Source: Paenibacillus flagellatus (lineage in GTDB: Bacteria; Bacillota; Bacilli; Paenibacillales; NBRC-103111). Taken from it: DNA of 64,000 nucleotides. The notes beneath the pieces were generated by a model. That model was not told where the DNA came from, searched no databases, and was given only the letters and a program-made list of their open reading frames with translations. Every line of letters starts with the position of its first letter. The first letter of the stretch is position 1. Below are positions 20,556-28,543 of this stretch, one piece after another. Both the position numbers and the translations under genes were made by a program. Location: positions 1-64,000 of the forward strand of contig NZ_QJVJ01000009.1 of NCBI RefSeq assembly GCF_003217775.1, written 5' to 3'.

Positions 20556-21719
20556 ATGACGATCAAATATTTCGACAACGCCGCCTCGTCATGGCCGAAG
20601 CCGCCGCAAGTATTGGACGCGATGACGGAGAGCATACGGGAAGCGGCGGCCAATCCGGGAAGAGGCAGCCATCAGATGGCCGTCAAGGCGAGCCGCATTT
20701 TGTTCGAAGCGAGACACGAGGTGGCGAGATTGATCGGAGTGAAAAATCCGAACGACATCTCGTTCGCCCTGAATACGACGATGGCGCTTAACCAGGCAAT
20801 CAAAGGTTTTGTCCGTGAAGGCGATCACGTCATTTGCACGAATGTGGAGCACAATTCGGTGCGGCGTCCGCTGGAATATTTGAAACAGGTAAAAGGCGTT
20901 CATGTGACTTATATTGAGGCGGATGCGGAAGGGAATATCGAATTAAAGAACGTAGAGGGTGCGATTCAAGCGAATACGACCTTGATCGTGGCGAACCACA
21001 GCTCCAATCTGCTGGGCACGATATTACCCGTAGCGGATATAGCGGACATTGCCCGGCGAAGAGGGGTTAAGCTGCTTGTCGACGGCGCGCAAACGGCGGG
21101 TATTGTGCCGATCGACGTTCAAGGAATGGGGATCGATATGTTCGCATTTCCGGGGCATAAAGGTTTGCTAGGTCCCCAAGGCACGGGAGGGCTGTACATA
21201 CATCCCGACTTGGTATTGGAGCCGCTGCTTCATGGAGGGACGGGAAGTCAGTCGGAGTCGATCGAGCAGCCCAACGTTCGTCCGGATCGATACGAGGCCG
21301 GCACGCAAAATTCCGTAGGCATCGCAGGGTTAAAGGAGGGTGTCAAATTTATACGGAATGAAGGGGTCGAAGCGATCCATACTAAGGAATGGCGGCAAAT
21401 CCAAACGCTGATGGAAGGGCTTCGCGCCATTGAGGGCGTAAAGCTGCTCGGCCCGAAGCTGGGAGAAGAGAAGACGGGGATAGCGGCTTTCGTGCTGGAC
21501 GGGGTCGATTCGTCGGAGGTCGCTTTTATTCTCGATCAAAGCTTTCAAATCGCGGTAAGAGCCGGTTACCATTGTACACCGCTCGCCCATCAGTCCGCCG
21601 GGACGTTGGAGACGGGAGCGGTACGGGCAAGCATCGGCTATTTCACGACCGATTCGGAAATCGACGATTTCATAGAAGCGATTCGGGAAATTACGAAGCA
21701 TTATCGGAATATGGCGTAA
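20556..21719 (+). CDS. class V aminotransferase-fold protein (cysteine desulfurase-like)
   Basis: A PLP enzyme of about 387 residues, starting MTIKYFDNAASSWPKP. It has NPGRGSHQMAVKASR, the cofactor-binding VEHNSVRRPL, and the PLP lysine in FPGHKGLLGPQG, and matches the group often annotated as cysteine desulfurase family protein rather than true SufS or IscS. The C-terminal RAGYHCTPLAHQ carries a candidate sulfur-accepting Cys. A DUF3343 (Se/S carrier-like) gene lies 1.3 kb downstream, which fits sulfur or selenium transfer; the substrate is not known. The start follows GGAGTG; the earlier in-frame start at 20526 overlaps the terminator. Confidence 0.87.
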   Translation: MTIKYFDNAASSWPKPPQVLDAMTESIREAAANPGRGSHQMAVKASRILFEARHEVARLIGVKNPNDISFALNTTMALNQAIKGFVREGDHVICTNVEHNSVRRPLEYLKQVKGVHVTYIEADAEGNIELKNVEGAIQANTTLIVANHSSNLLGTILPVADIADIARRRGVKLLVDGAQTAGIVPIDVQGMGIDMFAFPGHKGLLGPQGTGGLYIHPDLVLEPLLHGGTGSQSESIEQPNVRPDRYEAGTQNSVGIAGLKEGVKFIRNEGVEAIHTKEWRQIQTLMEGLRAIEGVKLLGPKLGEEKTGIAAFVLDGVDSSEVAFILDQSFQIAVRAGYHCTPLAHQSAGTLETGAVRASIGYFTTDSEIDDFIEAIREITKHYRNMA

Positions 21720-21788
21720 GAGATAGCGTGTGGAGAGAAGGGGAGAAGGAGCCCCACCGATCGAAAAAAGAGAAAGAAGGAAGATCGC

Positions 21789-22289
21789 ATGAACGAATGG
21801 CTGGATTCGTTGCAACCGTCCTTATTGCTTGCGCTCGTTCTAGTCGTGCTGGCCATTTTGTTGGCGCTCGTCCTCGTTTTATGGGTGAAGCTGTCCAAGC
21901 TCCGGAAATTGTATAAAAGCATGATGCAAAGCGTCAACGTGCCCGATTTGGAGCAGCTCTTGATCGATCATCAGCAAAGGCTGGAGCGGCTGTCGGACGG
22001 ATTCGGACAGCTGAACGGACGTGTCGGCGCGATCGAATCGAACATGAAGTCGATGCAATCGAGAGTGGGGATGATCCGGTATAACGCATTCGGCGATAGA
22101 GGGTCCGATCTCAGTTTCTCGATCGCCATTTTGAGCGAAACGCAGGACGGCCTCGTGCTGACCGGTATCCACAGCCGGGACGATACGTATTTGTACGCAA
22201 AGCCGATTACGGCCGGCCAATCCCAATATGCGCTCACCCCCGAAGAAAAAGAAGCGATCAATCGATGTTTGGGACCGGCAGCGAAGTGA
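21789..22289 (+). CDS. DUF4446 membrane-anchored protein
   Basis: The 166-residue product has one N-terminal membrane helix (about 12-34), a coiled-coil stretch (40-85), and the conserved DUF4446 core MIRYNAFGDRGSDLSFSIA. Family function is unknown; it is conserved next to parB and yyaC in Bacillales. The 3' end overlaps the convergent yyaC by 32 bp. Confidence 0.87.
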   Translation: MNEWLDSLQPSLLLALVLVVLAILLALVLVLWVKLSKLRKLYKSMMQSVNVPDLEQLLIDHQQRLERLSDGFGQLNGRVGAIESNMKSMQSRVGMIRYNAFGDRGSDLSFSIAILSETQDGLVLTGIHSRDDTYLYAKPITAGQSQYALTPEEKEAINRCLGPAAK

Positions 22290-22869
22290 TCCGTCGAGCG
22301 AGCATAAGAGCACGGAACAAGGAACGGGAAATGATTTCGGACATTTTCATCACGACGCTGAGCCTCGTATTTTGCAGGACGAAATATTCCATGAACCCGC
22401 CGACGTTGACGATCCCCGTCACATGCATATCGCCTAATGCCGGCAGCTCCTTTTGCACGCCGGCTCCGGGTTTTACGGGGCCGTCTGCGACGGTAATGCA
22501 GCCGACGCTGGATACTTGTCCAAGGCAGGCGTCGAGCGCGACGATGTAAGGGGAGTCGTACAGACGTTCAATCTCCGAGACCGTCTCGGCCAAATTCATC
22601 GCATGAACCGGGTCGTCCAGCGTGCCGAACAGATGAAGGCCGCTGTAATGATGCTTTTTCAAATGAGAGCCGATCAACGGACCCAGAGAATCCCCGGTCG
22701 ACCGATCCGTGCCGATACATACGAAGACGATTTGTTGATGGGCAGGAACTTGGATAAAATAGTGGTACAACCGCTGGGTCAACGAATCGACGACGTCTGG
22801 ATCGTTGTAGTTGAACCGGTACGAGGCGGGATCGGTTTTATTGCCGAGAAATCCGAGCGAGAATTTCAT
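22258..22869 (-). CDS. yyaC: spore protease-like protein YyaC
   Basis: The 203-residue product resembles the GPR spore protease fold: FVCIGTDRSTGDSLGPLIG, then IVALDACLGQ and GDMHVTGIVNVGGFMEYFVLQNTRL. YyaC is a conserved sporulation protein near the origin, made in the forespore in B. subtilis; its substrate is not established. The ATG follows GGGAGGAACGACC. It is convergent with the DUF4446 gene, with a 32-bp overlap at the 3' ends. Confidence 0.9.
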   Translation of the reverse strand: MKFSLGFLGNKTDPASYRFNYNDPDVVDSLTQRLYHYFIQVPAHQQIVFVCIGTDRSTGDSLGPLIGSHLKKHHYSGLHLFGTLDDPVHAMNLAETVSEIERLYDSPYIVALDACLGQVSSVGCITVADGPVKPGAGVQKELPALGDMHVTGIVNVGGFMEYFVLQNTRLSVVMKMSEIISRSLFRALMLARRITSLPVPNID

Positions 22870-22908
22870 GGTCGTTCCTCCCTTGATCGTAAGGCTTGCA
22901 ATTTTTAC

Positions 22909-22938
22909 TAGTATACGAAAAAGAGAGCTTGTTTATAC
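22909..22938 (-). promoter_or_regulatory. possible forespore-type promoter of yyaC
   Basis: On the minus strand GTATA (22934-22938), 15-nt spacer, then TCGTATACTA (22909-22918). The -35 and spacing fit a sigma-F promoter; the -10 match is only partial. Confidence 0.28.
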
Positions 22939-23000
22939 GTCGCATTAAGAGAGAAACGGGACAACATTTTCGGATAGACGACGGGCGGGAGAGAGGACCA

Positions 23001-23252
23001 ATGGAAACGTTGCTGATCGCATTCGATTCGACCCAGCAAGCACTGCGAACAGAGATGCTGCTCGAATACGCGGACATCGAAATCGATATCCGTCCGACGC
23101 CGAAAGAGATTACGGCCGGCTGCGCGCTGTCGATCGATTTTCCGGGGGATGAGCTGGAAACGGTTCGTAAAATCATTAAGGATGAGCAGGTAGAAGTTCG
23201 CGGAATTTTCAGACAAATCGGCGGCAAATACGAGCCGCTGCCATGGGAGTAG
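23001..23252 (+). CDS. DUF3343 protein (Se/S carrier-like)
   Basis: The 83-residue product starts METLLIAFDSTQQALRTEML and matches DUF3343, a small fold described as a putative selenium or sulfur carrier. The Cys in TAGCALSIDF is the likely functional residue. Upstream frame to 22896 has no ribosome site and is ignored; GAGAGGACC precedes the ATG at 23001. It is separated from the PLP enzyme by the DUF4446/yyaC pair. Function is inferred only. Confidence 0.82.
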   Translation: METLLIAFDSTQQALRTEMLLEYADIEIDIRPTPKEITAGCALSIDFPGDELETVRKIIKDEQVEVRGIFRQIGGKYEPLPWE

Positions 23253-23270
23253 AAACGGGAGGTACGACAG

Positions 23271-24134
23271 ATGGAAACGAAGGCGCTGGCCTTGCTCATG
23301 GATATAAGCACATGGACCGACTTCAAGCAAAAAACATGGAATTATATCGTCGATCCGGCCAACTGGACGGTATGGCTCATCATCGCCGTAAAAGTACTCA
23401 TTATCTACATTGGCGGACGTATCGCCAACGCGATTACGCGGCGTGCCGTATCGCATATGGTACAGGAGAGAGAGAAAAGTCCGCTCAAGTTCGATCAACG
23501 CCGGACGAAAACGATCGGCAGGCTTGTCGGCAACTTGATTTCGTACACGATCAATTTCTTTGTCATCATTTTGGTCCTGTCGCAGTTCGGATTCAATTTG
23601 GCGCCGATTTTGGCAGGGGCCGGCGTATTGGGTCTCGCGATCGGTTTCGGTGCTCAAAGCTTGGTGAAGGATGTTATAACCGGATTTTTCATTATTTTTG
23701 AAGACCAGTTTGCCGTGGGGGATGTCGTCCAAACCGGCAATTTCAAGGGAACGGTTGAGGAAATCGGCATTCGGGTCACCCGCATTCGCAGCTGGACCGG
23801 CGAAATTCACATTATTCCGAACGGGCTCATCACGCAGGTGACCAATTTCTCGACGCACAATTCGCTGGCGGTCGTCGATGTGACGGTCGCTTATGAGGCC
23901 GATCTGGCGAAAGCGCTGGCGGTGACGAAGGAAACGGTTCACCGGGTGTACGAGAGCTGCGACGCGATCGTGAAGGAGCCCAGCGTGCTCGGCGTACAGG
24001 CCGTTACGAGCGCGGAGGTCACGATCCGGGTAACGGCGGAATGTCGTCCCAACGGTCAGGGGGAAGCGATGCGGGTGCTCAATCTGGAGCTGATGCAGGC
24101 GCTGAACGAGCATGGGTTGAAGAAGATCGGATAA
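23271..24134 (+). CDS. mscS: MscS-family mechanosensitive channel
   Basis: The 287-residue product has three membrane segments; the third is the pore helix with a Gly/Ala-rich LAGAGVLGLAIGFGAQSLVKD. The cytoplasmic MscS beta domain follows (FEDQFAVGDVVQTGNFKGTV, RSWTGEIHIIPNG). It opens under membrane tension to release solutes in osmotic downshock. The ATG follows GGGAGG. It sits 18 bp after the DUF3343 gene, so the two are likely co-transcribed. Confidence 0.93.
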   Translation: METKALALLMDISTWTDFKQKTWNYIVDPANWTVWLIIAVKVLIIYIGGRIANAITRRAVSHMVQEREKSPLKFDQRRTKTIGRLVGNLISYTINFFVIILVLSQFGFNLAPILAGAGVLGLAIGFGAQSLVKDVITGFFIIFEDQFAVGDVVQTGNFKGTVEEIGIRVTRIRSWTGEIHIIPNGLITQVTNFSTHNSLAVVDVTVAYEADLAKALAVTKETVHRVYESCDAIVKEPSVLGVQAVTSAEVTIRVTAECRPNGQGEAMRVLNLELMQALNEHGLKKIG

Positions 24135-24173
24135 GGGACCGAGACGAAAGGGAGTAGAACGGAGGGGAAACCG

Positions 24174-24389
24174 GTGGAGAAAAAGCAGTTCGAGCTCGGC
24201 GACGTTGTACAGATGAAGAAGCCGCATCCGTGCGGCACGAACGAATGGGAGATTATTCGGATGGGAATGGACATCCGGATCAAGTGCGTCCACTGCAAGC
24301 ATAGCGTGCTCATCCCGCGAGCCGAGTTCGAGAAGAAGATGAAAAAGGTGCTCCGCTCGGCTGCGAAGGACGAGCCGGAAGCGACATAA
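24174..24389 (+). CDS. DUF951 small protein
   Basis: The 71-residue product matches DUF951: the pattern DVVQMKKPHPCGTNEWEII followed by IKCVHCKHSVLIPR, with two Cys in a CxxC. Function is unknown; a small RNA- or zinc-binding domain is plausible. The start is GTG at 24174, 7 nt after GGAGGGG. It is the last gene before the tRNA. Confidence 0.88.
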   Translation: MEKKQFELGDVVQMKKPHPCGTNEWEIIRMGMDIRIKCVHCKHSVLIPRAEFEKKMKKVLRSAAKDEPEAT

Positions 24390-24419
24390 TTTGGTTCAAA
24401 ACGTTGTGGGGAAAAGGGG

Positions 24420-24448
24420 TTGCATTCCCTCGAAAGGGGTGCTATAAT
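24420..24448 (+). promoter_or_regulatory. tRNA-Ser promoter
   Basis: TTGCAT (24420-24425), 17-nt spacer, perfect TATAAT (24443-24448), 37 bp before the tRNA. Confidence 0.8.
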
Positions 24449-24485
24449 ACCTCTTGTCCCCATTTTTATGGGACATGGCCGATGT

Positions 24486-24573
24486 GGAAAGGTACCCAAG
24501 AGGCCCAAGGGGGCTGACTCGAAATCAGCTAGGCGTCGCAAGGCGTGCGTGGGTTCGAATCCCACCCTTTCCG
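24486..24573 (+). tRNA. tRNA-Ser (anticodon CGA)
   Basis: The 88-nt cloverleaf has acceptor GGAAAGG/CCTTTCC with discriminator G and anticodon stem GCTGA/TCAGC around loop CTCGAAA (anticodon CGA, codon UCG). The long class II variable arm (TAGGCGTCGCAAGGCGTGC) is typical of tRNA-Ser, and the T arm is GTGGGTTCGAATCCCAC. The 3' CCA is not encoded. Confidence 0.96.
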
Positions 24574-24602
24574 TACCTCATACCCTTAACAAGGGAAAGA
24601 CG

Positions 24603-24632
24603 AATACGCGTGAAGACGCGTATTTTTTTATT
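24603..24632 (+). terminator. terminator after tRNA-Ser
   Basis: AATACGCGT-gaag-ACGCGTATT followed by TTTTTTATT. Confidence 0.88.
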
Positions 24633-24661
24633 GGACCGAACATTGCGGCGGGGTAGGGGAA

Positions 24662-24683
24662 GGGAGCGGCAAGCTCCCTTTTT
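24662..24683 (+). terminator. second hairpin after tRNA-Ser
   Basis: GGGAGC-ggcaa-GCTCCC followed by TTTTT; a back-up terminator. Confidence 0.65.
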
Positions 24684-24776
24684 ACATCATGGGCGAAATG
24701 GAACGCTTCTATCAAGAAGAGCAACGAAGCGTCTGACGGCCTCCTAAGCGGGTAGAAGGCGTCCACGGGTACAGGG

Positions 24777-24962
24777 TTAGCCGTTGCCCTTCTTCGTCCA
24801 TTTCCGGTCCTTATTCGTCGTCTCCGGAAATTTCTCGCCTTGCTCCAAATGAACTTGCTTCGGATTCGTAATGCCCATATGGAAGTCGTTCTCGCCGATT
24901 TCGATATAAGTCCCGCTGTTCGGCGCTCTCATGCCGGGCTTGAACTCGGTTTGCTCTCCCAT
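24777..24962 (-). CDS. YjzC-family small protein
   Basis: The product of about 61 residues (MGEQTEFKPGMRAPNSGTYI) matches the YjzC family, small soluble proteins of unknown function common in Bacillales. The ATG at 24962 sits 8 nt after GGAGG; the GTG three codons upstream overlaps that ribosome site and is not used. It is isolated between the tRNA and the rpsF unit. Confidence 0.82.
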   Translation of the reverse strand: MGEQTEFKPGMRAPNSGTYIEIGENDFHMGITNPKQVHLEQGEKFPETTNKDRKWTKKGNG

Positions 24963-25096
24963 GTCGTTCACCTCCGGTCGGGTTCGGAATATGGATGCTG
25001 CACCAATTAGGGTGCGAATCCCGGGGGGAAAACATGCCGGAGGGCGGCGCCCATTTTTTGCATGGGACTTCCGTGCGGTGACCGCCTCGATTCGAC

Positions 25097-25125
25097 TTGT
25101 ATTGTCGGAATGATTTTGATATAGT
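25097..25125 (+). promoter_or_regulatory. rpsF promoter
   Basis: TTGTAT (25097-25102), 17-nt spacer, TATAGT (25120-25125). The start site would give a leader of roughly 80 nt carrying the hairpin at 25161. Confidence 0.65.
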
Positions 25126-25160
25126 TGTAAGGTGCGAGTTTTGACAGCAAAGCCCGCTCC

Positions 25161-25192
25161 TTGCTTCCGGACGATCCGGAAGCCGCTTTAGT
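25161..25192 (+). promoter_or_regulatory. rpsF leader hairpin, candidate S6:S18 autoregulatory element
   Basis: A perfect hairpin CTTCCGGA-cga-TCCGGAAG (25164-25182), then CCGCTTTAG, lies in the rpsF leader. Leaders of rpsF in many bacteria carry a hairpin with a CCG element bound by the S6:S18 complex, which represses translation. Here the assignment rests on position and CCG content only. Confidence 0.45.
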
Positions 25193-25212
25193 CCAAAAGG
25201 AGGTGAATATCC

Positions 25213-25497
25213 ATGCGCAAATACGAAGTGATGTACATCATTCGCTCGGACATCGAGCAAGAAGCCGTTCAAGCGACGATCGAGAAATTCCAAGGCATCA
25301 TCAACAACGGTGGCGAGATTACGAAGCACGACGTAATGGGCAAGCGCCGTCTTGCGTATGAGATCAACAAGTTCCGTGACGGAATCTATGTGTTGGTTAA
25401 CTTCAACGCTACGAACGAAGTCATCGCTGAGCTTGACCGCGTAATGAAGATTTCGGACGAAATCATTCGTTACCTGATCGTCAAAGACGTAGCTTAA
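25213..25497 (+). CDS. rpsF: 30S ribosomal protein S6
   Basis: The 94-residue product begins [19 protein letters not shown] and has the [16 protein letters not shown] core of S6, which pairs with S18 on the 30S platform. The ATG follows AAAAGGAGGTG. It is first in the rpsF-ssb-rpsR operon. Confidence 0.98.
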   Translation: MRKYEVMYIIRSDIEQEAVQATIEKFQGIINNGGEITKHDVMGKRRLAYEINKFRDGIYVLVNFNATNEVIAELDRVMKISDEIIRYLIVKDVA

Positions 25498-25544
25498 TCC
25501 ATCGCAGCAGCAGTAGTCGATCGATCGTTAGGGAGGGGTTTCGA

Positions 25545-26036
25545 TTGTTGAACCGTGTTATTCTGATCGGCAGGCTGACGCGCGATCCGGAGCTGCGGTA
25601 TACGCCGTCCGGCGTAGCCGTTACGCAGTTCACGATTGCGGTAGACCGGCCGTTCTCGAACCAGCAAAACCAGCGCGAAGCCGACTTTATTCCGGTCGTC
25701 ACCTGGCGCCAATTGGCGGAGACGTGCGCGAATTACTTGCGCAAGGGCCGATTGACCGCGGTGGAAGGCCGTATTCAAGTTCGCAACTACGACAACAACG
25801 AGGGCAAGCGGGTATACGTGACCGAAGTTGTGGCCGATAACGTGCGGTTCTTGGAGTCGCCGAACAGCGCGGCGAACCGCGAGGAGTCGGGTGGAAGCGG
25901 CGGCGGCACTGGCGGCGGGGGTTACGGCGGCGGTGGCGGCGGAAACCGCTACGGCGGCGGTGCACGGGACAATCAGGATCCGTTCTCGGACGACGGAAAA
26001 CCCATCGATATTTCCGATGATGATTTGCCATTCTAG
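25545..26036 (+). CDS. ssb: single-stranded DNA-binding protein
   Basis: SSB coats single-stranded DNA in replication and repair. The 163-residue product has an OB fold ([35 protein letters not shown]), a very Gly-rich flexible linker at about 112-145, and the acidic partner-binding tip DDDLPF. The start is TTG at 25545, or the next TTG, after GGGAGGGG. It lies between rpsF and rpsR as in all Bacillales. Confidence 0.97.
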   Translation: MLNRVILIGRLTRDPELRYTPSGVAVTQFTIAVDRPFSNQQNQREADFIPVVTWRQLAETCANYLRKGRLTAVEGRIQVRNYDNNEGKRVYVTEVVADNVRFLESPNSAANREESGGSGGGTGGGGYGGGGGGNRYGGGARDNQDPFSDDGKPIDISDDDLPF

Positions 26037-26057
26037 GCAGAAAGGAATGAATCTCGC

Positions 26058-26333
26058 ATGAACAACAGACGTGAGGGCGGAGAAGAGCGCAGCGAACGCA
26101 AGTTCTCGAAAAAAGGCGGCCGCAACAAACGCCGCAAAGTGTGCTACTTCACGGTTAATAAAATTACTCACATTGACTATAAAGACATCGAGACGCTGAA
26201 GAAGTTCATCAGCGAGCGCGGCAAAATTTTGCCTCGCCGCGTGACCGGAACTTCCGCGAAATACCAGCGGATGCTGACGATCGCCATCAAGCGGTCGCGT
26301 CAAATCGCATTGCTGCCGTATACGACGGAGTAA
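26058..26333 (+). CDS. rpsR: 30S ribosomal protein S18
   Basis: The 91-residue basic product has the S18 core [19 protein letters not shown] and [18 protein letters not shown]. It retains a lone Cys (position about 30). The N-terminal arm is longer and more charged than in B. subtilis, as in other Paenibacillaceae. It follows ssb by 21 bp. Confidence 0.98.
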   Translation: MNNRREGGEERSERKFSKKGGRNKRRKVCYFTVNKITHIDYKDIETLKKFISERGKILPRRVTGTSAKYQRMLTIAIKRSRQIALLPYTTE

Positions 26334-26354
26334 TCCTCGAGATCGGTGTTGGAG

Positions 26355-26388
26355 AGACAGAGCCCTGGCGCTCTGTCTTTTCGTTTTT
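26355..26388 (+). terminator. terminator after rpsR
   Basis: AGACAGAGC-ccctgg-c-GCTCTGTCT followed by TTTCGTTTTT. Confidence 0.87.
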
Positions 26389-26504
26389 AAGGAAATGGGC
26401 ACCGGTTTTTAAGAGAAAGTTAAGAATTCCGCTCCTTTCTCCTTAAGGTTTGGCAGGTACAATGATACCCGTAAGCCAAAAAGAGAGTGGAGAGGCTGAC
26501 GGCT

Positions 26505-27002
26505 ATGGTATCGAACGAAGAATACACGTTTCAAAACGTCTATCATAATTATCAAATTCCGTTGCAACGCTATTTGATGCTCCGGACGGGCAACGAGAAC
26601 GACGCCGCCGATATCGCGCAGGAAGCGTTTATCCGGCTGTACGAGAAGCAGGTCAAGCCGGAAACGGCGAAGGCGTGGCTGTTCAAGACCGGCTACCACC
26701 TGTTCGTTGACCAGTGGAGGAAGAAGCGGAGGGCGCTTCACGTCCCGCTGGAGTCGATTCCGGACATGCCGATGACGGGCCCGTCGCCGGAAGGTCTCGC
26801 TCTGGGAGCGGAGCTGCGGACGGAAATCCGCGAGGCGCTCGGCGAGCTGAAGCCGCGGGATCGCCAGGTGCTGCTCATGCTGGCGCAGCGGGGGCTATCG
26901 TACCGGGAAATCGCGGAGCATATCGGCTGTTCCGAAAACGCGGTCAAGACGCTCGTGCACCGCGCCCGCAAACGGATGCGGGAGCTGCTGGAGGCGCAAT
27001 AA
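26505..27002 (+). CDS. ECF-type RNA polymerase sigma factor
   Basis: The product of about 165 residues has region 2 (DAADIAQEAFIRLYEK) and region 4 (LKPRDRQVLLMLAQRGLSYREIAEHIGCSENAVKTLVHRAR), the group IV layout without region 3. Family members direct RNA polymerase to stress or envelope genes. No anti-sigma gene is next to it, which is unusual; the following gene faces the other way. ATG 26505 is chosen over GTG 26487, because GAGAGG lies between them. The target promoters cannot be read from here. Confidence 0.88.
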   Translation: MVSNEEYTFQNVYHNYQIPLQRYLMLRTGNENDAADIAQEAFIRLYEKQVKPETAKAWLFKTGYHLFVDQWRKKRRALHVPLESIPDMPMTGPSPEGLALGAELRTEIREALGELKPRDRQVLLMLAQRGLSYREIAEHIGCSENAVKTLVHRARKRMRELLEAQ

Positions 27003-27023
27003 CCGAGTGAGGCGATATGAGGA

Positions 27024-27046
27024 AAGGCCACCCGTCGGGTGGCCTT
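27024..27046. terminator. bidirectional terminator
   Basis: AAGGCCACCC-gtc-GGGTGGCCTT with TTTT on the plus strand and TTTCC on the minus strand. It serves the sigma gene and the convergent lipase gene. Confidence 0.85.
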
Positions 27047-27073
27047 TTCGGCATGTACGTTGCGAATAACCGG

Positions 27074-28312
27074 TTACCGATTGATATAGGCGGTACGGCT
27101 CTGCGGCACGTACTTCACGTCGAAGCCGAGTCCTTCGGCCATCAGCCGGAGCGGAATGTAGGTTTTCGTCTCGCCGGCGCTCTCGTGGGCATGGGGCGGA
27201 TCGGTGTCGATCGACCGGGCGGAGCCGTTGACGGAAATTGTCTTGGAGTCGATCGTAAGGGCGACGCTGTTGCCGTTATACCGAACGGTAGCCGTATTCG
27301 TCGCTTGGTCCCAATCGACGGTCGCCCCGAGCGATTCGGCGTACTCGCGCAGCGGAACGAACGTGCTGCCCTGAAGCAGAGCGGGCACGTGCGGCGTATC
27401 CACCGTGCGGCCGACGACGAAGACGGTTATAGGGCTGCTATCCGAATCAGCCGTTACGGAGCGGTAATCGCCCCAAATTGCCTTCGAGAACAATTCGGCC
27501 ATTTTGGCATACCCGTTCTGGTTCGGATGAATGTCGCGCGAGGCGATGTGCGTATAAGTGCCTTCATGGCCGACGAAGGCGTCGGCTACGGGAACGGCTG
27601 TCACGCTCATGCTTGTGGCGCCGTAGCCTTTCGCGATTTCGTTCAGCTTCTCGGTAAACCGGTCCTTCAGCTTTTGCAGCCGCTCGTACAGCGATTTGTT
27701 GATATTCGGGAAAGGCGAATACTGGTCGGCTACATAGACGCGTACTTTTCCGTTGATGGCGAATATATCGTCCAGAACCGACGTAAGATTATCGCTATAC
27801 GCTTTGATTTTGTCGGCCGCAAACGCATCGAGCTGGGCGTCGGTCCAGTCGGCGGCCTCCGTCATGATACCGGCGCCGAAATCGTTGCCGCCGATCGTGA
27901 TGAGGATGGCGGAAGCCGAAGCGATATCGGCTTTGAGCGCCTTCGTGTCGCTTACGACTTGGTCGGCGCGAGGGTCGGGCAAATTCGGCTGGATGTCCGC
28001 GCCTTTGACGAGCTTCTCGGCCGTGACGGCGTCCAGCAAGTTTTTCAAGCCGAGGCTGTTCAAGCCGGCGATGCCGTAGTTGATCATCTCGGCGCGTCCG
28101 CGCAGCAGCGCTTGCTCGTAGACGCGGTCCACGTAGCCGTACGGGATATCGTCCGCGGACTTGCCCGGCTCGTAGCCGACGGTCAGCGAATCGCCGAAGG
28201 CGACATACGACGTCGACGGCGGAGCCGAATCGGCGGCGAGGGAGGCGGGAGCGAGAGCGGCCAGCAGCAGGCTGACGGCCAGCCCTAGCGACAAGAGTCG
28301 GGAAGCTTTCAA
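27074..28312 (-). CDS. secreted GDSL/SGNH hydrolase with copper amine oxidase-like domain
   Basis: The product of about 412 residues has a Sec signal peptide (KASRLLSLGLAVSLLLAALA, cut near ASLAA), then an SGNH esterase domain: block I FGDSLTVG, block III IGGNDFG, block V DIHPNQNGY with the catalytic Asp-His pair. A C-terminal domain of the Cu_amine_oxidN1 type follows (TFVPLREYAESLGATVDWD, YIPLRLMAEGLGFDVKY), a cell-surface module common in Paenibacillus. The start is TTG at 28312, 7 nt after GGAGG; the open frame upstream to 28444 is not used. The ester substrate is unknown. Confidence 0.92.
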   Translation of the reverse strand: MKASRLLSLGLAVSLLLAALAPASLAADSAPPSTSYVAFGDSLTVGYEPGKSADDIPYGYVDRVYEQALLRGRAEMINYGIAGLNSLGLKNLLDAVTAEKLVKGADIQPNLPDPRADQVVSDTKALKADIASASAILITIGGNDFGAGIMTEAADWTDAQLDAFAADKIKAYSDNLTSVLDDIFAINGKVRVYVADQYSPFPNINKSLYERLQKLKDRFTEKLNEIAKGYGATSMSVTAVPVADAFVGHEGTYTHIASRDIHPNQNGYAKMAELFSKAIWGDYRSVTADSDSSPITVFVVGRTVDTPHVPALLQGSTFVPLREYAESLGATVDWDQATNTATVRYNGNSVALTIDSKTISVNGSARSIDTDPPHAHESAGETKTYIPLRLMAEGLGFDVKYVPQSRTAYINR

Positions 28313-28437
28313 AAGGGTTCCTCCGTTCGGAAAAGGATGATTGCTATTCTTTCTATTCGTTTCCGCCGGCCCGATTACCTGCTTGATCCGATCCTCGAGC
28401 CGAATTCGGCCGCCTGATCGAGGCGCCCGGGGGCGAC

Positions 28438-28466
28438 GGGACACTGCCCGGCGTTTATGCTATAAT
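28438..28466 (+). promoter_or_regulatory. promoter of the DUF2232-gdpP-rplI-dnaB unit
   Basis: GGGACA (28438-28443), 17-nt spacer, TATAAT (28461-28466) with an upstream TGC extended element. Confidence 0.6.
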
Positions 28467-28543
28467 TTGTTTCATAACCGAAAAAGGAGCCGTTCTTGCA
28501 AGCCGGGGCCGGAACGCCTGATTCGTCGAGAGGTGACGTGTCG

